The notes: a model not told the origin generated them from the sequence alone. Numbered from the stretch's first letter, positions 24,401 to 33,873 are shown. The stretch: 64,000 bases of DNA from Bradyrhizobium sp. CCGE-LA001 (GCF_000296215.2 NZ_CP013949.1:6751501-6815500); one strand, 5' to 3'. Made by a program: numbers and translations.

Positions 24401-24787
24401 TTAGTATGCCGAGCCTGCCGGGTCGTTGAGCTTGTGGCGTTCGGTTCCGTTGAGGGGCGGGTTGAAGATACTAACGAGGATCAGATCCTTGTGCCGTCCC
24501 GCGCGCAAAAGATGCTTGTCATGCTTGTCGAGCGCATACATGTCGCCCTGTTGAATGGGGAAGACATTGCCGTTCATGTCTTCCACCTCGCCCTCTCCGG
24601 CGATGCAGTAGCAGGCTTCGAGATGATTGCGGTATTGCAGAAGCGAGACGGTGTTAGCGCGCACTACGGTGTGGCAGATGCTAAAGCCCATGCCGTCCCT
24701 AGTCGTCAGGAGGCGGTGGCTAGTACCATTGCCCCAATCGACGAAGTGCTCGGTCGCTTCAACATCGTGCAGGCTACGCACAATCAT
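24401..24787 (-). CDS. ectC: Orphan L-ectoine synthase
   Basis: 128-residue cupin that would cyclise N-gamma-acetyl-diaminobutyrate to ectoine. It is full length for EctC. The three iron ligands known from characterised EctC align with Glu57 (NHLEA), Tyr84 (MYALDKHDKH) and His92. The DGMGFS and FNPPL signatures are present. No ectA, ectB, ectD, transporter or EctR gene is in the window, and the flanks are IS and recombinase scraps. It is therefore a solitary ectC, which would need an outside supply of acetylated diaminobutyrate or another cyclisable substrate. No strong ribosome site precedes ATG 24787. The frame is intact among decayed neighbours, suggesting selection or recent arrival. Confidence 0.88.
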   Translation of the reverse strand: MIVRSLHDVEATEHFVDWGNGTSHRLLTTRDGMGFSICHTVVRANTVSLLQYRNHLEACYCIAGEGEVEDMNGNVFPIQQGDMYALDKHDKHLLRAGRHKDLILVSIFNPPLNGTERHKLNDPAGSAY

Positions 24788-25469
24788 ATTGTTTGATTCC
24801 AGGAATACAGGTGCAAGTCACTATTCTGGAAGCGCGCAGGCCATTGTTCTGAGCTAGAAGCGCGGCTCCCGCGCGCTCCCGGAGCGGAAAGCCCAGGTAT
24901 GGCTATTTGGACGGGCCAGGCCGGCAAGAGCCCGCCAATCCATGTCCTCCACTCCCATTCGCCCATTCCTGATACGGCCTCCTGACCTCGCCGGGAAGCC
25001 GTAGCCCTCATGACATGAGAGACCTCGCCACCATGGCGCGCGCGGCTGCGCTAGCATCAGGATCGATTGAGCGAATTTCATCTGAACTCTTAGAAGTGAG
25101 CTGCTAGATTGTTGTGGTCGCGACGCATGCTCCCTCTCAAGCAACCGATGTGCCAACGACGTAGTGAAAACACTCCTGAAAAAACAATGCGCTCTCGCCG
25201 CGCTAGTTCGCGTCGTGCCGTCACGCTCGTGACATCAATGTCTTCAACGAGACATAGCTCAACACACGACCGCGGAGGGGCAGTGGCGACGATCGTTGGA
25301 GAGTGGACAATGGTGGTCCATCTTCCGGTTGTGTGCACCTCGCCAAAACAACGCTATTTTCCAGCAGGATCCACCCTCAACGTGATGCCAATTGACAACG
25401 TGATTGAGGGCATGAAGGCGCATCTCGCCAACGTGAAGATCCATCACGAGCGCGGCGATCAGGCCAAAT

Positions 25470-25700
25470 GGTTGCGGGAGGTCACGTAAGCTTCGTACCA
25501 CTTGAAAGCGCGCCGTCGAGAAGGTATCAGGCCGGTGACCGTGCCATCAACAAGGCCGAAGCGGCTGTTATTCGCCGCACGTTCACAGATTACCTCGCCG
25601 GCAAGCCCTCACGCACAATCGCTTTGGAGCTGAACCGAGAAGGTGTGCCTGCACCTCAAGCGCGCTGAATGGGGGCCATCGACCATTCGTGGCAAGCCGG
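25470..25700 (+). pseudogene. Fragment of a large serine recombinase
   Basis: The frame around 25535-25665 reads INKAEAAVIRRTFTDYLAGK and then ALELNREGVPAP, the recombinase-domain segment found in large serine integrases. Just after, in another frame, comes WGPSTIRGKP. Both ends are missing and the frame is broken near 25665. The second, longer copy of this family is at about 40.1-41.6 kb. Confidence 0.6.
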
Positions 25701-26302
25701 CTCGTCGAATTGATCTTTGGCAAGCTGACGCTCTGTGGTCAGCCATCGGCATCGATGAAGCAACCGTAGCGCGGGAGCTCAACGACATCAAGATGGCCCT
25801 GCAGGAGAGACGTGACCGGGTGCTGGATAATTTCCCGCACTGCCATGGCGAGGAGCGGCTTTAGAAGCTCAAACGACGGCGACGATCCGCACCCGGGCGC
25901 CCTGCAAAAGCCGCCGCGCCGATGAGATTTCGGCGACGAACTGGTCTTCTTCCTCGGGCTGGTCCGGAAAATGATTAGCCGACTGCAGGTCATTCTCAAG
26001 ATCGCCGAGCGCTTCTTCAGCCTCGCGCTAGCCAGCGCTGTTGTGCTCGATCAGGACAACGCGGTCAGAAGCCGGAACTTCAGCAGAGTTTGTCGTTGCA
26101 GCATCGGCGGTGTCTACGACGTACTCCCTCCTGATCCGCTCGTCTCCCTCCATTTTTCGTTTTCTGAAGATGATCGATGGATTTGTCGATTTCAGCAATC
26201 GCCCTCTGGAAGTGCCTGGAAGCAACGGCGTAGTTTTTCTAGAATGCGGACTTGGTCGTAAGCCTCCGAGGGGAGCCGCCTTGCGGCGGGCTGGCCTGAT
26301 GT
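25701..26302. other. No recognisable gene
   Basis: Frames on both strands are short and have no identifiable family. The stretch lies between a recombinase scrap and an IS66 element and probably consists of decayed mobile DNA. Confidence 0.4.
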
Positions 26303-28290
26303 TTGAGAACTGTACGTATTGACAGCCATACGATCAGTACTCTGAATCGCCTGGAGGCGCGGATTGTTTTAGAAAGCATGTCCGAGCCCCGCCTGGTTGC
26401 GGCGACAGCGCGGCGATACGGCTTGTCGCGTTCTTTATTGGTGACTTGGCGAAGAGCGTTCGCGGCGACCCGGACCAAATCCGGGGCTGTCTTTGTGGCG
26501 GTTGTGGCCGAGGGGTTGCGCGCGACTCGGTGGCGGCGTCATCGGAGAGCGCGCCCGCAGATTCGACGGAGCGTCGGATCGAGATCGAGCTGTCATTTAA
26601 GTTTGGTAAGTTTGGCATCGAATGTGATTCCATCTGGCCATGGACTCCAGCGCCGACATGCCGCTCGATATTGCCGCCGCGCATGCAATGATTTGGCCGA
26701 ACGCACGGCCAGGCTTGCGGCGGAAACCCGGCTTGGTGAGGCGGCCAATGCGCAGGCGAAGCAATCGAGCACCGAAGCACTGATTGCCCATCTCAAGCTC
26801 GAGATCGAGAAGCTTCGACGCACGATATATGGCACTCGCTCCGAGCGGTCGGCACGGCTGCTCGATCAGCTGGAGCTTGAGCTTGAGGAACTCGAGGCGG
26901 ACGCGACCGAGGATGAACTCGCTGCCGAGAAAGCGGCCGGGAAGACGCAGACAGTGCGTTCGTTTGAGCGCAAGCGGCCGGTGCGTCAACCCTTCCCCGA
27001 CGACATCGTGCGAGAACGCGTGGTCCTGCCGGCTCCGACGCAATGCCCCTGCTGCGGCTCGGCGCGGCTGTCGAAGCTCGGCGAAAGCGTGACCTCGACC
27101 CTGGAGGAGATCCCACGCCGGTTCAAGGTGATCGACACAGTCCGGGAGAAGTTCAGTTGTCGGGATTGCGAGGCGATCACGCAGCCGCCGGCGCCGTTCC
27201 ATGCCACGCCGCGGGGCTATATCGGACCGACCTTGTGGCGACGATCCTGTTCGGCAAATTTGGTCAGCATCAGCCGCTAAATCGACAGAGCCAGCGCTTC
27301 AAATGCGAGGGGATCGCCCGTCGGTCTCGACGTTAGCGGACCAAGTGGGCGCGGGAGCCTTTGCGGTCAGGCCGATCTTTGAACTGATCGAAGCCTATGT
27401 GCTCTCCGCCGACAGGCTCCACGGCGACGATACCAAGATCCCGATCCTGGCGAAGGGCAAGGCGGATACCGGCCGGATTTGGACCTATGTTCGCGACGAT
27501 CGGCCATTCGGCGGGCGAGATCCACCGGCGGCGCTGTTCTACGCCTCACGTGATCGGCGTGGCGAGCATCCCGCGCGGCATCTTCAGAACTTCGCCGGCA
27601 TCCTGGAGGCCGACGCGTATAGCGGGTTCAATGCTCTCTTCGATCCCGGACGCAAGGCGTTGCCGGCCACGCCCGCCTTCTGTTGGGCACATGGCCGGAG
27701 GGCGTTCTTCGAACTTGCCGACATCGCCCAGAACGCTCGTCGCGGAAGATCGGCGACGGCGATCTCGCCCATTGCGTTGGAAGCGGTTCGTCGGATTGAC
27801 CATTGTTCGAGATCGAGCGCGACATCTATGGGCTAAGCGCCGAGGAGCGGCTGCAGATCCGCCGGGAAAGAAGCGCGCCACTGCTGACCGACCTTGAGAC
27901 TTGGCTCCGGGCGGAATCTGCCCGGCTCTCGCGTTCGTCCAACGTGATTAAGCCGATCAACTATCTGCTCAACCGTTGGGAAGGCTTTGCCCGCCTTGTC
28001 CACGACGGAAGGTCTGCATGACGAACAATGCAGCAGAGCGAGCGTTGCGCGGTTTTGCATTGGGAAGAAAGGCATGGTTGTTCGCCGGTTCTGATCGCGG
28101 CGCCGAGCTGGCTGCCGTGATGGCCACGCTCATCATGACGGCGCGTCTCAACGACATCGACCCGAAAGCCTGGCTTGCCGATGTCTTCGCGCGCATCGCC
28201 GACATACCGCAGAACCGCGTGCGCGAGTTGTTGCCCTGGAACCGACGCCGCCTGCGTCGAGGTTCTCTGCCCAGGCGGCGTAGCCATGCA
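26303..28290 (+). mobile_element. Degenerate IS66-family element
   Basis: A TnpA-like start (LSRSLLVTWRRAFAATR near 26430) is followed directly by the TnpC transposase. TnpC shows its leucine-rich N-terminal helix (HLKLEIEKLRRTIYGTRSER near 26790), the Cys motif CPCCGSARLSKLGE (27048-27085), LHGDDTKIPILAKGK (27418-27460), FWAHGRRAFFE-like text near 27690 and TNNAAERALRGFALGRKAWL (28022-28081). TnpB is missing. Frame changes occur near 27240, 27810 and 28010, so it cannot be translated as one protein. Confidence 0.8.
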
Positions 28291-28556
28291 CGTCAACAAG
28301 GTTTACGCCGTCTTCACCATCGCTTCGTCGCAAAAGACCTCGGCGAAGACGAGGACTGGCTCTGGGACGTGGCCAACGGAATGGACACAGAGGATGGCCT
28401 CATCTGTACGGCATAGGTGACGACCAGGTCATGGCGTTCACCGGCTTCGGCATCGAAAACCTGATGGAGCTCATCAGGATGCACAAGGAAGACCCCGAAC
28501 TCCTCAAGCAGTGGAATCGGTAAGCCCTTGTCCGCGGCCTAGCTCAGATGGATACT
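28161..28556 (+). repeat. Decayed repeat, copy A (IS66 end plus unknown gene remnant)
   Basis: Begins in the last codons of the IS66 transposase. It continues into a degenerate gene whose frames read EDWLWDVANGMDTEDGLI and then FTGFGIENLMELIRMHKED. Two further diverged copies lie at 30391-30765 and 31838-32055. Confidence 0.6.
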
Positions 28557-28624
28557 CTGCATCGCCACACGCAAGCTTCTCGTTCTCGGCGTCAAGTGCG
28601 AGCACCATCTCGGTCAGCGCTGAC

Positions 28625-28750
28625 GGATCGGCCACGAGCTCGATCCGCAGGGCTATCTAACCGACGTGCTGGAGCGCATCGTCTCGGGGCGCACCAAGCG
28701 CCATTAGCTCCACGAGCTGCTTGCCTGGAACTGGAAGGCTGCCCGCCAGC
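28625..28750 (+). mobile_element. C-terminal scrap of a second IS66 transposase
   Basis: One frame reads LDPQGYLTDVLERIVSGRTK followed by LHELLAWNWKAAR, the usual end of IS66 TnpC proteins. Nothing upstream of it belongs to the same gene. The following 270 bp carry no recognised gene. Confidence 0.55.
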
Positions 28751-29269
28751 GGGGCGGCCGATGCTTGGACCACCCCGAAGCGGCCGCGAGACCGCCGAGT
28801 TTCTGCGTAACGCCCGCGCCGATATTCCAGCGGTCATCGAGGCCATGCGCCAATATTGGATGCGATCCGCTACCCACGCGCCCGCTGATCACCGCAGACG
28901 TGGAAGCTCATGCCGGTTACCATGCAGCAGCTGGAATGAGAGAGTGACCTGACAACTTCGAAGGGCAATCATGCTACACTCTATGCCCTGAATAGTTGTC
29001 GTCTGCGCGATCAATTAACGCCCGTCGCTTCGCATACAAGGGCGTGAACTGAATCATCACGCCTTCGCCTCAGCCAGCCAAGACGCAACTCGAAACGGCT
29101 GTACAAAACTTGAGTCTGCCAAAGTCGTGCTGCGCACTTCAAATCTAACGCTAGGTTCGATTCCAATTGAGATGTCGAGAGGGTTGTTGCAGCTCTGTGA
29201 CAGCATTTCTTCCAACAAATGGTAAGGAAGGTTTCGCTCTGGGAACGAGTACACGGAAGTAGCACCGAC

Positions 29270-29998
29270 ATGAAAATGAGCCGAATACTGAGCGCGAGCG
29301 TTATCATTGTTTGCATTCTGCGACCCGCATTTGGCGCGGACTCCGCTCCGCGACAGATCTATAAGGCGCTGCCGCCAACCGAGATTGCTGCCGCCTACTA
29401 CGATTGGAGCGGCTTCTACGCCGGCCTAAATCATGGTTGGGGATCCAGTCAAAACTCCTGGTATCTAAACGGCACCACGCCCGAAGGCTCGCACGACGCA
29501 AGCGGGGGCACTTTGGGAGCGCAGATCGGCCACCGGTGGCAAGTTGGCAGAACTGTTTTCGGAGTGGAAGGCCGAGCCAATTGGTCCGACTTTAAAGGCT
29601 CCAATAACAGCGAATGGTCAAACGCCAAGAATCAAACGGCGCTGAGCAAGTTGGGATTGCTCACTGGTCACCTTGGATATGCCTTTGGCGAAGCGCTGCT
29701 ATATGCCACCGCCGGCGCCGCGGTGACGAGTACCTCTTATAAGATCTACTCGGATGTGACAGGGCAGCAGCTTGCGACGGCAGATATCGTCCGCTGGGGT
29801 CTCGCTGTTGGAGGGGGAGTTGATGTCAAGATCGCAACGAACTGGTTCTTAGGACTGGAGTACAATCATCTCTTCCTGCCTGACAACGATGTGAACTTCT
29901 CCAACGCTTTTGGGACTGATCGAATCCACCAGGGCGTTGATCTGGTCACGGCGCGACTCAATTATAAGTTTGGCGATCCGATGGCCGCCTACAAATAG
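29270..29998 (+). CDS. Outer-membrane beta-barrel protein (Omp25/Omp31/RopB type)
   Basis: 242 residues from ATG 29270, which starts a good signal peptide (MKMSRILSASVIIVC, cleavage near AFGA at about residue 22). The mature part shows DWSGFYAGLNHGWG, the typical first strand of alphaproteobacterial Omp25/31 porin-like barrels. Alternating aromatic/Gly strands follow, and a last strand TARLNYKFG is suited to BAM recognition. In some relatives such proteins affect membrane stability and host interaction. The in-frame ATG at 29219 would put 17 residues ahead of the signal peptide and is less likely. It is isolated between IS debris, yet intact. Confidence 0.85.
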   Translation: MKMSRILSASVIIVCILRPAFGADSAPRQIYKALPPTEIAAAYYDWSGFYAGLNHGWGSSQNSWYLNGTTPEGSHDASGGTLGAQIGHRWQVGRTVFGVEGRANWSDFKGSNNSEWSNAKNQTALSKLGLLTGHLGYAFGEALLYATAGAAVTSTSYKIYSDVTGQQLATADIVRWGLAVGGGVDVKIATNWFLGLEYNHLFLPDNDVNFSNAFGTDRIHQGVDLVTARLNYKFGDPMAAYK

Positions 29999-30390
29999 GC
30001 CGGCTCGCCTCCCAGAGAGCCCCGTGGGGAGAACAGAAGAAGCTCACCATGCAGTTAGGTCAGCGGCCAGAAACGGTCACTTCTACTTGTGAAAGATTCA
30101 AGAGGGCGCAAAGAATGAGCTTTGATCGTGTTCAATCTGCCCCGGCCTCTCCTCTCAACGCCCGCGTCCATAAGACTTCTGTCAAGTTCCGGACAGGCGC
30201 TTCGAGTCCGTAAGGATCGACACCGAATCACTGGGACCGCGCTGAGTTTCAAACCATGATGAAGCTGAGCGCGGTCCGCTGGCACGCCACTTGACAAGAG
30301 AGCAAGTACACCGCTGTCTACCCTTTCGTTTCCCCAGCAGGCCGACAATGTACACTCAAGCTCCCCTTGTTCCAAATAATTTGTAACACA

Positions 30391-30765
30391 ACCCGAAAGC
30401 CTGGCTCGCCACGTCTTTGCGCGCATCGCCGACTTGCCGGCCGGCTGCACGAGTTGCTGCCGTGGAATTGGCGCCTCCTACGTCGACTTCCTTCGCTCAG
30501 GCGCAGTAGCCGTGCACGTCAACAAAGTTCATTCCGTCGTCGCAAAGAACTCGGCGAAGACGAGGACTCGCTCTGGAACGTGGCCGACGGAATGGATCCC
30601 GAGGACGGCGTCATCTGGGTTTATGGCAGAAGTCATGAAGGCCGTGGCGTTCACCGTCTTCGGCACCGAAAACCCGATAGAGCTCATCAGGATACACAAG
30701 GACGCCTCCCCTCAGGCGATGAAATTGGGGATCCACTGTCCGCGGCCTTGCTCGGACGGATGCGC
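30391..30765 (+). repeat. Decayed repeat, copy B
   Basis: Parallels 28161-28556 over its whole length, starting with the IS66 transposase end (ELLPWNWRLLRR in one frame) and then the degenerate gene (FGTENPIELIRIHKD). It ends about 90 bp before the first nod box. Confidence 0.6.
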
Positions 30766-30854
30766 GCCTGCCGCATGTCGGCGAGATTATCTCGCTCCAC
30801 TCCGGTAAAGGTTGCAGAATCGGATAGCCCGCCGTCGGGATGCTCCGCGCGACT

Positions 30855-30902
30855 CATCCATACTGTAGATGCCTCCCATCAGAAGCATGCATTTTACAGC
30901 TC
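30855..30902 (+). promoter_or_regulatory. nod box 1 (NodD binding site)
   Basis: Reads ATCCA at 30856-30860, GATG at 30868-30871, ATC at 30878-30880 and ATTTTAC at 30891-30897. Order and spacing are those of the nod-box consensus; the Y/R positions between ATCCA and GATG also fit. The peptide gene at 30966 begins 64 bp after the box, the usual distance for a NodD-dependent promoter with a short leader. Confidence 0.8.
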
Positions 30903-30965
30903 ATGGGGCGGTCATATAGGACAGGTTGAGCGCGGCTGGGGCCAATCTAAGGGAGCGAATCTCGA

Positions 30966-31181
30966 ATGAAGAAATTGGCTTTTGTAACTGCGAGCGCTGT
31001 GGCGCTTGCCGCGGCGGTACCCGCTTTCGTCTCTGAGGTTGCCGCACAACCGGCTGACGCCAAGGTGCAGGTAGCCGACACAGCGTACCCTCAATGCGAG
31101 GAGGACCCGTTGAATGGTCTCTGCGATATCTTTTTCTGTCTGGTCGATCCGGCTTGTACGCAGCCAGGGCTTGAAGACTGA
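30966..31181 (+). CDS. Small secreted four-cysteine peptide 1, nod-box controlled
   Basis: 71-residue precursor. Residues 1-28 form a clear signal peptide (MKKLAFVTASAVALAAAVPA, cleavage probably after VAA), leaving a mature acidic peptide of about 43 residues. The mature part carries the core C-EEDPLNGL-C-DIFF-C-LVDPA-C, i.e. C-x8-C-x4-C-x5-C, suited to two disulphides. A ribosome site (AAGGGAG near 30952) precedes the ATG. It is transcribed from nod box 1. Paralogues: minus strand 33174-33380 (very similar, also with a nod box) and plus strand 33874-34083 (diverged). I know no named family for it. It might act on plant cells, on competitors, or as a cell-envelope protein; function is unknown. 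Confidence 0.8.
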   Translation: MKKLAFVTASAVALAAAVPAFVSEVAAQPADAKVQVADTAYPQCEEDPLNGLCDIFFCLVDPACTQPGLED

Positions 31182-31281
31182 TCAGGGCTCTGGTTGATCC
31201 GGGCTCGCTGAGCATGTGGGACAAAATTGACGGGTTTTGCCCATGAAGGATTTCTGGTTCATCGTAGCCCGCAGCAGCATC

Positions 31282-31790
31282 GATGGAACAAGAATTCGGA
31301 CCGCGCAAAGCGCAGGCGGAACTGCACCAAAGGACATTTGGCGCCAAACACGCCGGAGTATCCGGCGGAAGAGAAGATGCTATCGTCCAGGAAGGACTGC
31401 AGGGCGAGGAGAATATCTTTAGGGCTCAGCCGGCCGAGGTGTTGCCGCCTCAATGTACATGGCGGGTCCAAGGAGTTCCTCGGGACCGGTAGACATCGCC
31501 TGGCGGGCGGCACGGCATGTGCGGCAACTTCTGGCGCGGTGAAGGATCTGCGTCGTGAGACGACGGCGCTGAAAGAAATGGTGGCCGACCTTACGGTGGA
31601 GAACCGGTCGCCCAAAAACGTGAACGTGGATGGGGAGAACGAGGCATGAGATCTCCTGCGTCCGAGGTAGACCGAGATCATCCAGCTGGTCGAGCAATCG
31701 CATTTTCCGACCAAGCACACGCTGTACAAGCTTGGCATCCCACGCGCCACTTTCTATCCCTCGTATGAGGGCTAGCGGGAGGGCGGCAGC
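31282..31790 (+). mobile_element. Degenerate IS3-type transposase remnant
   Basis: Frame pieces resemble the coiled-coil end of an IS3-type OrfA (DLRRETTALKEMVADLTVEN near 31545-31605) and the start of an OrfB (QLVEQSHFPTKHTLYKLGIP near 31680-31745). They lie in different frames with stops between them, so the element is inactive. Confidence 0.5.
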
Positions 31791-31837
31791 GACATGCTGG
31801 CCGATCATCGATCTCCGGAGCGGCTCCCTGCGAAGAC

Positions 31838-32055
31838 GAGGACTGGCTGCCAGACGTCGCTTTAGAATGGACCCCTAGGACGACCTCATCTGGATCTTCG
31901 GCTTCGGTGACCATGGCATGATGGCGTTCACGACTACGGCACCGAGAGCCCGAGAGCCAGGTGGAGCTCATCAGGATACACAAGGACGACCTGGACTACT
32001 CAAGTGGTTAAATCGGTGCGTCTACGCTCCGCGGCTTAGCTCGAATGGATACACT
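31838..32055 (+). repeat. Decayed repeat, copy C
   Basis: Shorter and more diverged copy of the unknown-gene part of 28161-28556. It is recognisable from GAAGACGAGGACTGGCT at the start and from the GCGGCTTAGCTCGAATGGAT end. Confidence 0.5.
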
Positions 32056-32226
32056 TGGTCTCCAGCTGGCCTTCAAACTGCGTGATGTCGATATTCTGCG
32101 CTTTCACAAGCGCCAGCTCGATCTTGTACTTGAGCGAGTTTATGGCCGCATTGGGCAAGAGCGTAATTATCGGAAGAACTGCGGCCTACTGAAGACCAAT
32201 CGCGAGCAGATCCGATAACAAGCATC

Positions 32227-32643
32227 GTGAGGCCTGAAGGGACCACGTATCTGCCTGAACTCGCGCAAGCAGTGATCCAGCGATATTCGTTTCTCAAATT
32301 CCCTAGCGCCGATGATTTTCAGAAGGAGAGCCAGGTCTTCGCGGTCGGGAAATTTGGCGACGTCCTGAGCAATGAGCTGAGCGTGTATGGCGACGGCACC
32401 ATCGTGGCCGGGCGGTGCGGCACTGAAAAGCTAGAGGCGTTTATCGAGGATCTTTTCGGCATGGTTCAAGGCGCCGGTTATTCGCCGGCCACAGTTTTCG
32501 AGCCGGAGATGTACTTGGAGAGTAGTGTTATAGTCCGAGCTCGCAACGATTTGACGATCGCATTCGGTGCGCCGCCGGCCGCAACCGATCTCATCAAGCT
32601 GCCCTATCGAAGCAGACGGGAGCGCAGTATCTACCGTTCTTAA
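32227..32643 (+). CDS. Hypothetical protein, possibly truncated at its start
   Basis: An open frame of 138 codons from a GTG with no clear ribosome site. Composition looks like real coding sequence: mixed charged/hydrophobic text such as FLKFPSADDFQKESQVF and the helix KLEAFIEDLFGMVQG. No signal peptide, Cys or membrane segment is evident. I do not recognise the family. The upstream DNA is repeat debris, so it may be the 3' part of a longer gene cut by an insertion. Confidence 0.4.
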   Translation: MRPEGTTYLPELAQAVIQRYSFLKFPSADDFQKESQVFAVGKFGDVLSNELSVYGDGTIVAGRCGTEKLEAFIEDLFGMVQGAGYSPATVFEPEMYLESSVIVRARNDLTIAFGAPPAATDLIKLPYRSRRERSIYRS

Positions 32644-32814
32644 CTCTCTTCGACTCTGATTTGCACGGTCCGAAAACGCGTCGCCGGCCGATTCGTTTTC
32701 CATGGAGCGGAGGGCAGGCATTCCTTTCGAGAAGCACGTCTGCTACTCACAAACGCCCCTTAGAACACAAGACCATCTCGCGCTGATTGCGCAGATTGAA
32801 CAGATGGCAGGTTA

Positions 32815-33000
32815 GTTGATCGCTCGCAAAGGAATGACTTTGCTCTCGCCGAGTTCGATCAGTCCCATCAGGTGCGCTGCCCACAGGTCCAAGGCCTCGC
32901 GCTTTCCTTGAAGTAGGCATTGGTGTCGTAGGTGCGCACCAGCCGCGAGGGCAGGTGGTTCAGCACCGCCTCGGCGACGTGCGGACGCCTAGGAGAGATG
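32815..33000 (-). pseudogene. C-terminal scrap of a tyrosine integrase
   Basis: Read on the minus strand: PHVAEAVLNHLPSRLVRTYD, with the catalytic Tyr context typical of phage-type integrases. After a one-base frameshift near 32905 it continues ALDLWAAHLMGLIELGESKV. No N-terminal part is present. It abuts the duplicated peptide-2 segment. Confidence 0.6.
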
Positions 33001-33173
33001 GCATCTTCTCTTGCGCAGGTTATCCTGCCGGCGCTTTGCTCGGTTCGGGATTTCTGTTCCATCGATGCTCCTGGTGGCCACGATGAAGCAGAACTCTCAT
33101 GCCAAAATCCATCATTTTTGTCTCACATGCTCTGACGGCGAGCCCTGATGGACCAGAGCTCGCTGATCAGTCT

Positions 33174-33380
33174 TCAAATCCGCTGCGTACAAGGCGGGTC
33201 GGTCAAACAACAAAAGAGATCGCAGACACCATTCAACGGGTCTTCCTCGCATTCAGGATACACTGTCTCGGCTACCTGCACCTTTGCGTCGACCGGTTGC
33301 GCGGCAACCTCAGCTACGAAACTCGGCACCGCCGCGGCAAGCGCCACGGCGCTCGCAGTTAAAAAACCGAATGTTTTCAT
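33174..33380 (-). CDS. Small secreted cysteine-rich peptide 2, nod-box controlled
   Basis: 68 residues from ATG 33380, fixed by AAGGAG about 9 bp upstream; the longer frame to 33416 would precede the signal peptide. Signal peptide MKTFGFLTASAVALAAAVPS, cleavage after VAA. The mature peptide has core C-EEDPLNGV-C-DLFC-C-LTDPP-C, the same C-x8-C-x4-C-x5-C spacing as peptide 1 plus one additional Cys beside the third. It is transcribed from nod box 2. Most differences from peptide 1 are conservative substitutions, so the two appear to be under constraint after duplication. Function is unknown. Confidence 0.8.
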   Translation of the reverse strand: MKTFGFLTASAVALAAAVPSFVAEVAAQPVDAKVQVAETVYPECEEDPLNGVCDLFCCLTDPPCTQRI

Positions 33381-33439
33381 TCGATAGTCGCTCCTTAGAT
33401 GCCCAGCAGCCCTCAATGTGTCCTATATAGCGGCCTACG

Positions 33440-33486
33440 AGCTGTAAAATGCATGCTTTCGATGGGATGCATCTACAGTGTGGATG
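33440..33486 (-). promoter_or_regulatory. nod box 2 (NodD binding site)
   Basis: Minus strand: ATCCA (33485-33481), GATG (33473-33470), ATC (33463-33461), AAA, then ATTTTAC (33450-33444). All spacings equal those of nod box 1, and the fit to the nod-box consensus is slightly better (ATC-N-AAA retained). The box ends about 60 bp before ATG 33380. Confidence 0.82.
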
Positions 33487-33490
33487 AGTA

Positions 33491-33860
33491 TCGCGCGAAG
33501 CGCCCCCAATGACATCGATCAGCTGCCTCCTGGGGCATATAGCCGTCAAGACATCCAAGCCGTGGCCGCGCTTATGTCCATCTGTGCTCAACGCGGTTCT
33601 ATAGCCCTTCAGCCAGATAGCGGCGGAAGACGTTCCTTAACAACGACATCAGGGCAATTGCAGAGTGCAGCAAGTTTCGGGGCTCAACCTGCGGCGGCGG
33701 CAGTTTCGCTTTCAATGCTGAACGCGATGCGAAAGCCGAGCCTGGTACGCCATCGGAGCCTGCGCTGTGGCGCCGAATTTGTAAGCTACAACCTGACGTA
33801 ACGTGAGATTTGCATTTCGCGTTGGTGCTGTTAGGTAGAGACGGGTGGGCCAATCTAAGG
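33491..33860. other. Spacer between the divergent peptide genes 2 and 3
   Basis: No gene recognised. The stretch upstream of peptide 3 (33720-33860) contains no nod box that I can see, although the last 30 bases before its ATG match the leader of peptides 1 and 2. Confidence 0.45.
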
Positions 33861-33873
33861 AAGGGATGCTCGA

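Larger units (their letters stand above)
30845..31345 (+). repeat. Inverted duplication containing peptide gene 1 (left arm)
   Basis: Promoter, gene and about 160 bp downstream (including the segment around GATGGAACA near 31282) recur in reverse orientation at 33005-33490. Similarity is high in the nod box and gene and weaker downstream. Confidence 0.7.
33005..33490 (-). repeat. Inverted duplication containing peptide gene 2 (right arm)
   Basis: Reverse-oriented partner of 30845-31345. The two arms face each other across about 1.7 kb, with the gene ends pointing inward. Confidence 0.7.

Noticed and set aside
25461..25482. TGGTTGCGGG beside a serine-recombinase scrap, like the end of the tRNA-Met fragment
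   Set aside because: Only 10 bases match and the tRNA structure does not continue, so a paired attachment site is not supported.
30280..30296. RpoN-like sequence TGGCAC-GCCAC-TTGAC
   Set aside because: The -12 element lacks the essential GC and no intact gene follows for almost 700 bp.
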